From Myxococcota bacterium (GTDB lineage: Bacteria > Myxococcota_C > UBA6777), in NCBI GenBank assembly GCA_023150835.1, contig JAKLKB010000018.1, positions 13,130 to 77,129 of the forward strand: a stretch of 64,000 bases of DNA, read 5' to 3'. Position 1 is the stretch's first letter. Each line of letters begins with the position of its first letter. Made by a program: the position numbers and the translations under genes. Under the pieces are notes generated by a model, which saw nothing but the letters and a program-made list of their open reading frames with translations, was not told where the DNA came from and did no database searches. Of this stretch, positions 44,903 to 52,901 are shown in pieces.

Positions 44903-45871
44903 ATGGACAAGATTCTACAAAAAGCTGGATACACCGAACAACAATACACACACGGCGCTGTTACGCTCAATTACGCGGTCAGTCCGCCCAAACAACGCGC
45001 TCTCTTGCTTATCCCCGGCCAGACGATGCCTTGGCAAAGCTACACCCGCGTCCTTCCTGCGCTCGCACAACACTTCCAAGTCTACGCGCTGGATATCCAC
45101 GGACACGGGCGCTCTTCACGCTGCCCACAACGCTACACCTTCGAGGCCATCACCGAAGATCTCGTCGCCTTTCTTCACAACGTCGTTCAGCGCCCCGCCT
45201 TTTTGTCGGGTAATTCTTCAGGCGGCCTATTTGTCACATGGATGGCCGCCCAAGCCCCCGATTATGCGCAAGGCGTCATCGCCGAAGATCCGCCTTTTTT
45301 TAGCAGCGAACATCCCCGACTCCAACAATGCTTTGTATACCACGTGATGAAGCTATTTCTCGAAACCCTTGATCGCCCCGAAGGACGAGACTTGGGCGCG
45401 CTCTTTCAACGCCTAGAGATCCCGCACAAAAGCGGAAAGCGCGTCTCCAAAATCCCGATGTTCCTCGCTCGCCTTCTTTCTTCGTGGCTTCAACGCCGCC
45501 AAGCCAAAACCCCCGACCAGCCGCTCGATATCCCTTGGTTGCCCCTCCAACTCCGCCTCACCATCCGCTCTTTTTCCGAATACGACCCCGCCTTCACACG
45601 TGCCTTCTACGAAAACACGATGGCGGGAAGCTTCGATCACGCTGCCATGCTCGCAAAGATCCAATGCCCCTTCGCTCTGATCCACGCCAACTGGTTTGTT
45701 CACGAAAAATTCGGACTCGTCGGTGCGATGCTCCAAGAAGAAGCCCAGCGCGTTTGCTCGCTCGTCCCCCAAACTCGCTATCTCCCTGTCTCTGCGGGGC
45801 ATGTCGTCCACCTCGAAGCCCCAAAACTTTTCCTCCAAATTATCGACGACTTCACAAACGACGCAGTATAG
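44903..45871 (+). CDS. Alpha/beta hydrolase
   Basis: 322 residues; AAGGAG about 9 nt before the ATG. Oxyanion region 'ALLLIPGQTMPWQSYTRVLP'; strand 'VYALDIHGHGRSSR'; nucleophile elbow GNSSGG ('PAFLSGNSSGGLFVTWMAAQ'); and a C-terminal 'PVSAGHVVHLEAPKLF' with the catalytic His. The acid residue is probably in 'CPFALIHANWFV' or nearby but is not obvious. A helical lid lies between residues 140 and 230. Ester or amide hydrolase of unknown substrate. Its last 21 bases are near-duplicated 25 bp downstream. Confidence 0.82.
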   Translation: MDKILQKAGYTEQQYTHGAVTLNYAVSPPKQRALLLIPGQTMPWQSYTRVLPALAQHFQVYALDIHGHGRSSRCPQRYTFEAITEDLVAFLHNVVQRPAFLSGNSSGGLFVTWMAAQAPDYAQGVIAEDPPFFSSEHPRLQQCFVYHVMKLFLETLDRPEGRDLGALFQRLEIPHKSGKRVSKIPMFLARLLSSWLQRRQAKTPDQPLDIPWLPLQLRLTIRSFSEYDPAFTRAFYENTMAGSFDHAAMLAKIQCPFALIHANWFVHEKFGLVGAMLQEEAQRVCSLVPQTRYLPVSAGHVVHLEAPKLFLQIIDDFTNDAV

Positions 45872-45911
45872 GCTCTGATCAATCTCGTCCGTGTAGGCTC
45901 CGATCAATCTC
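45866..45911. repeat. Tail duplication between the hydrolase and yaiI-family genes
   Basis: GTATAGGCTCTGATCAATCTC (45866) and GTGTAGGCTCCGATCAATCT plus C (45891) match at 19 of 21 positions. The first holds the stop of the hydrolase gene, the second the stop of the converging gene. Confidence 0.75.
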
Positions 45912-46389
45912 CTTGCTTTCCCAACGAACGCAACTTTTCGTCTTGCAAGCATTTCGTCAACAAACGATCCAAAGCATTCGCAAAGCTCCGTTTATCGGCC
46001 TCTCCAAACGGCCTTGGCCCTCCCGTCTGCACACCTGAATCACGAAGATCCTGCATAAAGTCCCGAACCGACAAGCGTTCGCGCACATTCTCTTCCGTAT
46101 ACAACTCCCCATGATTGCTCATCGCAACACCCCCCGCTTCGATCACCAACGCCGCCAACGGGATATCGGATGTCACCACCAGATCCCCCAACCCCACGCG
46201 CTGCGCAATGTAATGATCCGCAACATCAAAGCCCTTTTCCACCACCACTTGCGACAAATACGGCGATTGTAACAGGTACATCCCACGATTCGCCACAAAA
46301 CAAGCACGGACTCTTCGCTTTTCCGCAACACGAAACAAGATATCTTTGATCGCCTTCGGCGTTGCATCGGCATCCACCCAGATCTGCAA
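45904..46389 (-). CDS. yaiI: YaiI/YqxD family protein (DUF188)
   Basis: 161 residues, starting at TTG 46389 because AGGAGG sits 5-6 nt upstream and family members begin at exactly this point ('MQIWVDADATPKAIKDILFR'). The upstream in-frame TTG at 46410 has no ribosome binding site. PIN-like landmarks: 'WVDADATP' with acidic residues, 'VADHYIAQRVGLGDLVVTSD' then IPLAALVIEAGG, and 'MSNHGELYTEENVRERLSVR'. The function of the family is not established; the PIN-like fold hints at a nuclease. Confidence 0.88.
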   Translation of the reverse strand: MQIWVDADATPKAIKDILFRVAEKRRVRACFVANRGMYLLQSPYLSQVVVEKGFDVADHYIAQRVGLGDLVVTSDIPLAALVIEAGGVAMSNHGELYTEENVRERLSVRDFMQDLRDSGVQTGGPRPFGEADKRSFANALDRLLTKCLQDEKLRSLGKQGD

Positions 46390-46418
46390 ACGAAACCTCC
46401 TCTCAATCAATTAGGTTT

Positions 46419-46568
46419 GTTTTTGTGGGGCTTTGCCCCACACCCCACTGCCTTAGCGCGGCTCCCTTGACCCCGTATCGGCGGAGTGATCAGTGGTTTT
46501 TCAAACAAACATCCCTGCCGCTTCAAATAACGCGAACACGGGGTTTTTGCAAACAGCATCACTCCGAT
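46419..46568 (-). repeat. Family A/B repeat copy (reverse)
   Basis: Read on the plus strand: GTGGGGCTTTGCCCCACACC, CTCCCTTGACCCCGTATCGG, TTTTTCAAACAAAC, CGCTTCAAATAACGCGAACA and CGGGGTTTTTG. It fills the gap between two leftward genes. Confidence 0.75.
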
Positions 46569-46575
46569 AAGAAAA

Positions 46576-48258
46576 TTATTCGTCAAGATCTACGTCTTTT
46601 TCTTCTTTCTTCTCTGGTTTTTTCTCTTCTCTTTTTTTCTCTTTTGCGGTTTCTTTGCAAAGACAGCGTCCCTGCTCACCTTTTGGACCCATCGGTCCCT
46701 TGTCACCTTTCAACCCTTTCGGACCCATCGGTCCCTTGTCACCTTTCGGACCCATCGGTCCCTTGTCACCTTTCGGACCCATCGGTCCCTTATCACCTTT
46801 CGGACCCATCGGCCCCTTATCACCTTTCGGACCCTGTTCGCCTCTCAGTCCTTTCGGTCCCATCGGTCCTTGCGCGCCTTGTTCACCCTGTTGGCCTCGC
46901 TGACCGACCGGACCTTGCTCACCTTGTTCTCCTTTTGTCCCCATCGGACCTTGCCGCCCCATTCGGCCCTGCTCACCTTTCGGACCTTGCTCACCTTTTG
47001 GCCCCTGTTCACCTCTCGGGCCTTGCTCACCTTTCGGTCCCATCGGACCTTGCGGGCCTTGCAGCCCAACGGAGCCTTGCTCACCTTTTGGTCCAACAGA
47101 GCCGTTCTCGCCTTTTGGACCTCGCGTTCCCATCGGTCCGACCGCTCCCGTAGCGCCTCGCTCGCCTTTCGGACCTTGTGGTCCTTGCAACCCCATCGGC
47201 CCTCGCGTTCCTGCCGCTCCAGAAACACCCTGCTCGCCTTTCGGGCCTTGCGGCCCAACGGGGCCTTGCTCGCCTTTTGGACCTTGCGCTCCTTGCGGTC
47301 CCATCGGTCCTTTCTCACCTTTCGGGCCTTGCTCGCCTTTCGGCCCCTGCGGTCCTTGCGGACCTTGCGGCCCAACGGGGCCTTGCTCACCTTTCGGTCC
47401 TTGTGGGCCGATCTTTCCAGCGATACCCTGCTCGCCTTTTGGCCCCTGTGGGCCGATCTTTCCAGCGATACCCTGCTCACCTTTTGGACCTTGCGGGCCG
47501 ATCTTTCCAGCGATACCCTGCTCACCTTTTGGACCTTGCGGCCCCTGCGGACCTTGTAATCCTTGTGGACCCTGCGGTCCTTGCGGACCTTGCAGACCTT
47601 GCGAACCTCTTGGCAGAAGAACGTGTTGTATTTGCGAGCCGCAGCGAAAACGAATGACTGTACCGCGTGCCTCTTGTGAAACGCCGTCGATTTGACAGGG
47701 CGTGCCTTCGTTTCCTTTTTCTCCTTGCAAGACCATGACTTGCGCCAACGTTTTTTGCTGGCTGCCAAAGAATCCCACCAAAACAAACAGCCCTGCACGC
47801 AATGTTTGCGGCAGATGGATCTCGCGTTTCATCGAAGTTCCTCCTTGAAGAATTTGAAAACCTTGCTCGCGTCCGTAATGTTGTTTGGGTTCACGCTCCG
47901 AGACAAGAGAAACACCCGTCAGCACGTCAAGATGTTCGCCATGTATCGTCCACCGCGAACGAAACCGCCGCGAAGCCATCTTTGCAAAAGACGGCTTTGC
48001 TTGCTCAGAAGAAAAAACGATGGGGGACAACGTACCCTCACCTTCGATAGAGAGGACTTTTGCGTTGTGAAAATGACGAATCATTTCTGATGCGCAATGT
48101 CCTTTTTGACATACCAAGCCTGACAGACAATCTGTATCACGCTTGCAAGGTCGCCCAAGCCCACCGTCTTGGCAACCCGTCACAAACAGCGACAGAAAAA
48201 ACCACAGCCACACGCTGCGCTGTAATCCAATCCAAACACCTCGAACCCTCGCTCTCAT
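46576..48258 (-). CDS. Collagen-like lipoprotein with about 100 Gly-X-Y triplets
   Basis: 560 residues from ATG 48258 (AGGAGG 5-6 nt upstream). The signal peptide ends in lipobox VTGC, then a small Cys-rich module ('[20 protein letters not shown]'), a beta domain of about 150 residues, then an uninterrupted collagen-like stretch dominated by GPQ, GPK, GEQ and GPM triplets, and a Lys/Glu tail after 'RCLCKE'. Triplets rich in Pro, Lys and Glu/Gln form stable triple helices in bacterial collagens without hydroxyproline. Expected to be a trimeric surface fibre anchored by lipid. The DNA shows 27-bp unit repeats, so the rod length probably varies between strains. Confidence 0.85.
   Translation of the reverse strand: MRARVRGVWIGLQRSVWLWFFLSLFVTGCQDGGLGRPCKRDTDCLSGLVCQKGHCASEMIRHFHNAKVLSIEGEGTLSPIVFSSEQAKPSFAKMASRRFRSRWTIHGEHLDVLTGVSLVSEREPKQHYGREQGFQILQGGTSMKREIHLPQTLRAGLFVLVGFFGSQQKTLAQVMVLQGEKGNEGTPCQIDGVSQEARGTVIRFRCGSQIQHVLLPRGSQGLQGPQGPQGPQGLQGPQGPQGPKGEQGIAGKIGPQGPKGEQGIAGKIGPQGPKGEQGIAGKIGPQGPKGEQGPVGPQGPQGPQGPKGEQGPKGEKGPMGPQGAQGPKGEQGPVGPQGPKGEQGVSGAAGTRGPMGLQGPQGPKGERGATGAVGPMGTRGPKGENGSVGPKGEQGSVGLQGPQGPMGPKGEQGPRGEQGPKGEQGPKGEQGRMGRQGPMGTKGEQGEQGPVGQRGQQGEQGAQGPMGPKGLRGEQGPKGDKGPMGPKGDKGPMGPKGDKGPMGPKGDKGPMGPKGLKGDKGPMGPKGEQGRCLCKETAKEKKREEKKPEKKEEKDVDLDE
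46685..47600 (-). repeat. 27-bp-based tandem repeats coding the collagen-like rod
   Basis: At 46685-46840 near-identical 27-bp units (GGACCCATCGGTCCCTTGTC on the plus strand, then ACCTTTC) repeat about five times. At 47405-47530 a 57-bp unit with GGGCCGATCTTTCCAGCGAT repeats three times. These are the most recent expansions inside the rod. Confidence 0.85.
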
Positions 48259-48331
48259 CAACCCCTCCTGTACCATGCGCTCGCCATCCGCCAAAGCAGA
48301 TCAACTCTCTTGATAAAACTCACGCTCCCAA

Positions 48332-48458
48332 CAAAAAACCCCGTGTTCGGGTAGGTTCAAGCGGAGCCGTCGTTGGTTTGAAAAAACTCAGTTCGCCCCG
48401 CCAAGTCGGGGTCAAGGGGCCTTTGGTCCCTTGCGGGGCGTGGTACCTCGCCCCACAA
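48332..48458 (+). repeat. Family A/B repeat copy
   Basis: AAAAAACCCCGTGTTCGGGT, GGTTCAAGCGGAGCCGTCG, GGTTTGAAAAAAC, CGCCAAGTCGGGGTCAAGG and CCCTTGCGGGGCGTGG. It lies in the 366-bp gap between divergent genes; nothing else was recognised there. Confidence 0.75.
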
Positions 48459-48624
48459 AGACAATTCCAACCGCGCAACCTCTACCTTGAAACAAGGCTC
48501 TTCACTTTTACAATGCCCGAAGACACAAAGCAACTTCGCCCCGCTCTGCGCGACACTTTTCTTGCGGCCTCGTCCTGCGGGCTGGAGTTCGATCACTCTC
48601 ACAAAAACAAAAAAGGAGTCCGAC

Positions 48625-50016
48625 ATGAAATCCCTTCCCTTCCGTCCACCTTCACCAGACGCATCGGCCCAAGAGATCGACCCTTCTCGCGGAAGTCTTC
48701 GCTCTGTTCGAAAATTCTCAGGACTCGCGCTTGGCTTGTTCTTCCTCTCCGTCTCCATATCGCCAACGACAGCCCAAACAACTCCCCCCACAACCACCCG
48801 ACACCGTAAGCCCACTCTTCCCAAAACAGCACCACGCCCCGTCCTTCCGACATCAAGGGCCACACAACACAACCAAGCTGCCCCACATGCCCCGCCCAGT
48901 TTCACTTTCCTCAACCCACTACGCGGCGGTTATCCTTATGTGCAAAGCGTTGCATTCTCCGATCGAGGGGATCGCGTGATCGTGGGAGCCGCAGGAAAAG
49001 ATGGCGGAGTCCGTTCTTGGTCTTGGTGGTCAGGCATTGAGCAAGAATTCGCAAGTCCGTACGGAGATATCGTACAAGTGAGCTTCCTTCAAAAAGAAAG
49101 CTTTTTTGGTGCTTGGCGCGTGTATACGCCGGGAGATGGTCTAAATGGAAATCAATTCACGATCCACAAGATCGGCCAAAAAGATCCTATTTTAAGTGGA
49201 GAGTATGGAACTTCTTTTGCAACTTTTTCTCATTCAGCTCCACAAACCGCGCTTGTTGGCGGTTGGAGCAAGATCGCTTTCTTTGCCTCGGGAAAAACCC
49301 AAGGCTCGTTGCCGAACAAGGCTGAACGCCCCGATACCACAGCGATCACACTTTCTTCCAACGGTCGTTATGCCGCCATCTCCCAACGCAACGCCACCAA
49401 AGACATCAAAAAATACCACGATGAGATACTCTGGATCGACACCTTCAAAAAAAAGATTCTGACAACAACGATACGACCTTTTTCATATCCACTCGAACGC
49501 TTGGCCTTAACGAATGATGGACACCTCGCGATCGCAACACGCGGATACGCGGAGATCTGGGATCTCAAGCGCGAAAAGCGGTTGCTCGGTATCGATCAAC
49601 AGGGGTTTCCTGAGCTTTTGCCGCTGTACTCTCCCGATCAAAAGACATTCCTACTGATCAGCCAAGCCAGTATCGGCCAGTCATGGACTTACGCACGCAC
49701 CCCTTCTGGTTTCAATTTCGCCAATCCTTCCAATCACAAAGACACCAAGATCTTTTTCTACGACGCAAACACTTACAAGATTCAAAAGATCTGGACGATC
49801 CAACAATGCCTTTTTCGTACAACTTATTTCCGTTTTGGAAGTATCCGAGGCCCCGAACACAATCCTGAGCGTGTGGCCTTTTCTCCTGATGGGCGTGTCA
49901 TCGCGATCGGCTGCAATGGCGGCGTGCTTTTCTTTGACAGATCGCTGAACCAACAAATCAAAGGCATTCCTTGGATGGTCCGCCGTCCTCTCCAACAACA
50001 ACCCCCCAAACCTTGA
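48625..50016 (+). CDS. Exported beta-propeller (WD40-like) protein
   Basis: 463 residues from ATG 48625 (AAAGGAG 8 nt upstream). An N-terminal hydrophobic signal 'FSGLALGLFFLSVSISPTTA' is followed by a Thr/Pro-rich linker. From residue 110 onward, repeated blade-like motifs occur: 'VQSVAFSDRGDRVIVGAAGK', 'TTAITLSSNGRYAAISQRNA', 'LERLALTNDGHLAIATRGYA' then EIWDL, 'PLYSPDQKTFLLISQ', and 'PERVAFSPDGRVIAIGCNGG'. The 'fSpdGr.ia.g' pattern is typical of WD40 or related propellers, probably seven blades. A binding or scaffold role in the periplasm or outside is likely; the ligand is unknown. Confidence 0.75.
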   Translation: MKSLPFRPPSPDASAQEIDPSRGSLRSVRKFSGLALGLFFLSVSISPTTAQTTPPTTTRHRKPTLPKTAPRPVLPTSRATQHNQAAPHAPPSFTFLNPLRGGYPYVQSVAFSDRGDRVIVGAAGKDGGVRSWSWWSGIEQEFASPYGDIVQVSFLQKESFFGAWRVYTPGDGLNGNQFTIHKIGQKDPILSGEYGTSFATFSHSAPQTALVGGWSKIAFFASGKTQGSLPNKAERPDTTAITLSSNGRYAAISQRNATKDIKKYHDEILWIDTFKKKILTTTIRPFSYPLERLALTNDGHLAIATRGYAEIWDLKREKRLLGIDQQGFPELLPLYSPDQKTFLLISQASIGQSWTYARTPSGFNFANPSNHKDTKIFFYDANTYKIQKIWTIQQCLFRTTYFRFGSIRGPEHNPERVAFSPDGRVIAIGCNGGVLFFDRSLNQQIKGIPWMVRRPLQQQPPKP

Positions 50017-50123
50017 TTGTCGAACGAATACAGCGAACCCATCGCACCCGAACGGCTCCCACCCCAAACTTTGCTCCCCAACGCCCCACAAAACAAATCG
50101 AGACGGCGTCGCTCAAACGGTAT

Positions 50124-51545
50124 TTATGGCTGTTTGCAAGCGCCCAACGACTGAACCGAAACGCCCAATCGTGCGGCTTCGCAATCGTTACTGTACGTTT
50201 TACCGTCACAACCGCACACAGGCTTGTATTCTCCACGACAACCTGTGGGCTTGGGCATACAAACCCCGGGATGATCGGCGGCTCCGCACATCGCGGTCAA
50301 GCTGTACTGACAATACTGATCGTCAGGGCAAGAGTTATCGACGCCGGGAGGAACAAGCCCACCGCATGACTTCCCAGTACAAGGCATCTTTGAGCAAAGG
50401 GCGCTTCCACCTCGGCAGGTGCAAGTATTACAGCCGTCTCCTGCGGGGAAAGACTCACCTTCTTTGTAACGTTGGCCGTTGTATACGCAAACACCCGGCT
50501 GGCTTTTGCATTCGCCCTCGTATTGTACAGAAAGGCCCGCCATCGCGGCATCACAAGCATTGCTATAAGTCTTTCCATCGCAGCCACACACAGGCTGATG
50601 GATCAGGTTGCAGCTTTTGGGCTTATCAACACAAACACCCGTTCCATCGTCAAATCCGCAGCCTTTTTCGATCTTGCAATACTTCCCATCGGCACAGCGA
50701 AGTCCTGCTTCCCCTCCACAAAACGATTCTGCGCAAGCTTCATCCGTACAAGCCACTTTTCCTTTGAAGCACGAACACTTGCTTCCTTTATCACAGAACG
50801 ATTCTCCGTCTTTGTAGATCTTACCGTTGAACTCGCACTGTTGAGGTGTTGCACAAGCGCCGATCTTGGCTGCGGATGTTCCTGCTGCGTTGGCTGCGCA
50901 CTCGTTTTCGTACGTTTTCCCGTCGCATCCACAAACAGGCGCATAATACTCGGGGCATCCTGAGGGCTTGACTTTGCAAACACCGGGATGATCGGCAGCA
51001 CCGCACATCTTGTCCAACGTATAGTGGCAATACTGCTCGCTTGGGCAAGTGTTGTCGACGCCGGGTGCAACGTGACCACCGCAAGATTTTTCCGTACAAT
51101 TTTTCTTTGTGCAACTCACCCCACCGCCACTACAAACACAAGTGTTACAACCATCCGCCGCAGGAAACGTGCTGCCTTCTTTGTATGTTTTGCCTTGAAA
51201 CAAGCAATCTTTGGCGCACACCATCAAGGTACACATCGGCACACCGTTGCTGCACATACATGAATTGCAGCCGTCAGATGCAGGAAAAGACTCACCTTCT
51301 TTGTATGTTTTTCCTATATACGCACAGGTTTTTGGAAGACAGGCTTTCTCTGTACAACTGATTGCACCTTGCTGACAAGTACAAGTGTTGCAGCCATCGG
51401 ATGCAGCAAAGCTGCTGCCCTGCGCGTATTCTTTGCCATTGTATCGGCACACCCCCTCAGGTGTGGTCACACCGCAGCCGCTCCCCAAAACTCCAAGCAC
51501 CCACAAACCCAACGCCACCCAAAACTGCACTTTGACACGAAGCAT
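50124..51545 (-). CDS. Cys-rich lipoprotein with VWC-like and Kazal domains
   Basis: 473 residues. The signal peptide ends in GSGC, a lipobox-like site. The mature protein alternates two eukaryote-type modules. Five VWC/pacifastin-like repeats share 'C.Y.GK.Y.EG..F...DGCN.C.C..G...CT...C'. Three Kazal repeats share 'PVCGCDGKTYSNAC' with the expected Cys spacing. Two copies of 'SCGG.VPPGVDNSCP.DQYC' link them, with 'GAADHPGVC'. Kazal domains inhibit serine proteases, so a surface protease inhibitor or adhesion protein is likely; in a predatory or biofilm-forming bacterium it could protect against host or self proteases. The repeat of whole modules suggests internal duplication. Confidence 0.82.
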   Translation of the reverse strand: MLRVKVQFWVALGLWVLGVLGSGCGVTTPEGVCRYNGKEYAQGSSFAASDGCNTCTCQQGAISCTEKACLPKTCAYIGKTYKEGESFPASDGCNSCMCSNGVPMCTLMVCAKDCLFQGKTYKEGSTFPAADGCNTCVCSGGGVSCTKKNCTEKSCGGHVAPGVDNTCPSEQYCHYTLDKMCGAADHPGVCKVKPSGCPEYYAPVCGCDGKTYENECAANAAGTSAAKIGACATPQQCEFNGKIYKDGESFCDKGSKCSCFKGKVACTDEACAESFCGGEAGLRCADGKYCKIEKGCGFDDGTGVCVDKPKSCNLIHQPVCGCDGKTYSNACDAAMAGLSVQYEGECKSQPGVCVYNGQRYKEGESFPAGDGCNTCTCRGGSALCSKMPCTGKSCGGLVPPGVDNSCPDDQYCQYSLTAMCGAADHPGVCMPKPTGCRGEYKPVCGCDGKTYSNDCEAARLGVSVQSLGACKQP

Positions 51546-51848
51546 GGTTTTATCCTTCCTCTAAACATACCCGCACCTCTGATCGAGGCCAACGCAAACA
51601 CTACAACAGGCATCAATTTTCGTTCCCGCTACCTGCGACTCTCCACACATCTCTTTTTCGATCAACGGCTTCTCTTCTTTTCGCCGCCTGATTGTACTCG
51701 CTCAAAAGCAGCGGATATCCAAAGAACCCTCAAAAATCTGAGGCTCCCCCTTGCCTGTCCCCTGCGCGAATCGTTTGGGCACGACAAACACCTAAACAAT
51801 CTCGACACAGCGCATTCTATCAAAAGGTTTATTTCAAAAGGAGAAAAC
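51546..51848. other. Gap of about 300 bp between divergent genes
   Basis: No dispersed repeat and no supported gene. The frame of the pirin gene stays open upstream, but AAGGAG at about 51838 marks the start at 51849. It should hold the promoters of both flanking genes; none is clear. Confidence 0.4.
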
Positions 51849-52886
51849 ATGAACAACAACAAGATCCTACGCATCTCACCGCTGGGCTTTCCTTGGCAAA
51901 CACTTGATCCCTTTCTGTTCTGCGTTTATCACAAAGACGATTATCCCGAAGGGAACGAACAGATGGGACCAAGCGCAAGCCTAAAGGGCCGTTCTATCGG
52001 CGCAGACTTTGGTGGAAAAGATGGGTGGAGTATGTATCACGGCTCGACCATCCCGGGTTTCCCTCAGCATCCGCATTACGGATTTGAGACGATCACCATC
52101 GGGCGGGCTGGATACATCGATCACTCCGACTCTTTGGGTGCAACCGCCCGCTTTGGTGAAGGCGACGTGCAATGGATGACCGCAGGAAAAGGCGTCGTCC
52201 ATTCGGAGATGTTCCCTTTGGTGCATCGCGATCGGCCCAATCCAACGGAGCTTTTCCAGATCTGGCTCAATCTTCCACGCGAAGACAAAAGCAAAGATCC
52301 CTATTTCACGATGTTTTGGAAGCACCAGATCCCCATCGTCCATCACACCGATGAGATGGGCCGAAACGCGACCATCCGCGTGATCGCAGGCGCGCTCGGA
52401 GAAACACAACCCCTCGCCCCACCGCCAAGCTCTTGGGCTGCAAGGGCTTCTTCCGAGATCGCGATCTGGACGATCCAACTCGATCCCCACGCCCAATGGA
52501 CACTCCCCCCCGCTTCCAAAGAAGCCCATCGTGTCCTTTCTTTTTTCAAAGGAAAAAGCATCCACATCGAAAACAAAAAGATCGAAAACAAACACTCGAT
52601 TCAAGTACATTCAGATGCAAGTCTTTTTCTTCAAAATGGAGAAGAACCTGCGGAGATCCTTTTGCTTCAAGGGCGGCCTATCGGCGAGCCTGTCTCGCAT
52701 CACGGACCTTTTGTGGTCAATCAACCCGAAGATATACAAGCCGTGATCGCTGCGTATCAACGCACAGGCTTTGGGGGCTGGCCTTGGGGCGATCATGGGC
52801 CTGTCCATCCACGAGAAGCCAAGCGGTTCGCCATCCACGCCGATGGGCGCAAAGAAACCCCTGACGCGCCGCCACATTCTTTCTGA
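51849..52886 (+). CDS. Pirin-family protein
   Basis: 345 residues from ATG 51849 with AAGGAG 6-7 nt upstream. The N-terminal cupin has the pirin metal site: 'IPGFPQHPHYGFETITIGRA', giving His-x-His plus a later His, and 'MTAGKGVVHSEMF' with the last His and Glu. The C-terminal half includes 'GEPAEILLLQGRPIGEPVSH' and 'FVVNQPEDIQAVIAAYQRTG' then FGGWPWG, which are family landmarks. Pirins bind Fe and act as redox-sensing regulators or quercetinase-like dioxygenases; which applies here is unknown. It is longer than the usual 230-300 residues because of an inserted segment before the C-terminus. Confidence 0.88.
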   Translation: MNNNKILRISPLGFPWQTLDPFLFCVYHKDDYPEGNEQMGPSASLKGRSIGADFGGKDGWSMYHGSTIPGFPQHPHYGFETITIGRAGYIDHSDSLGATARFGEGDVQWMTAGKGVVHSEMFPLVHRDRPNPTELFQIWLNLPREDKSKDPYFTMFWKHQIPIVHHTDEMGRNATIRVIAGALGETQPLAPPPSSWAARASSEIAIWTIQLDPHAQWTLPPASKEAHRVLSFFKGKSIHIENKKIENKHSIQVHSDASLFLQNGEEPAEILLLQGRPIGEPVSHHGPFVVNQPEDIQAVIAAYQRTGFGGWPWGDHGPVHPREAKRFAIHADGRKETPDAPPHSF

Positions 52887-52901
52887 TCGCGGTAGAAATG
52901 A

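Noticed and set aside
46655-47657. Plus-strand frames antisense to the collagen-like gene
   Set aside because: They mirror the Gly-X-Y periodicity of the opposite strand; the minus strand has signal peptide, lipobox and ribosome binding site.
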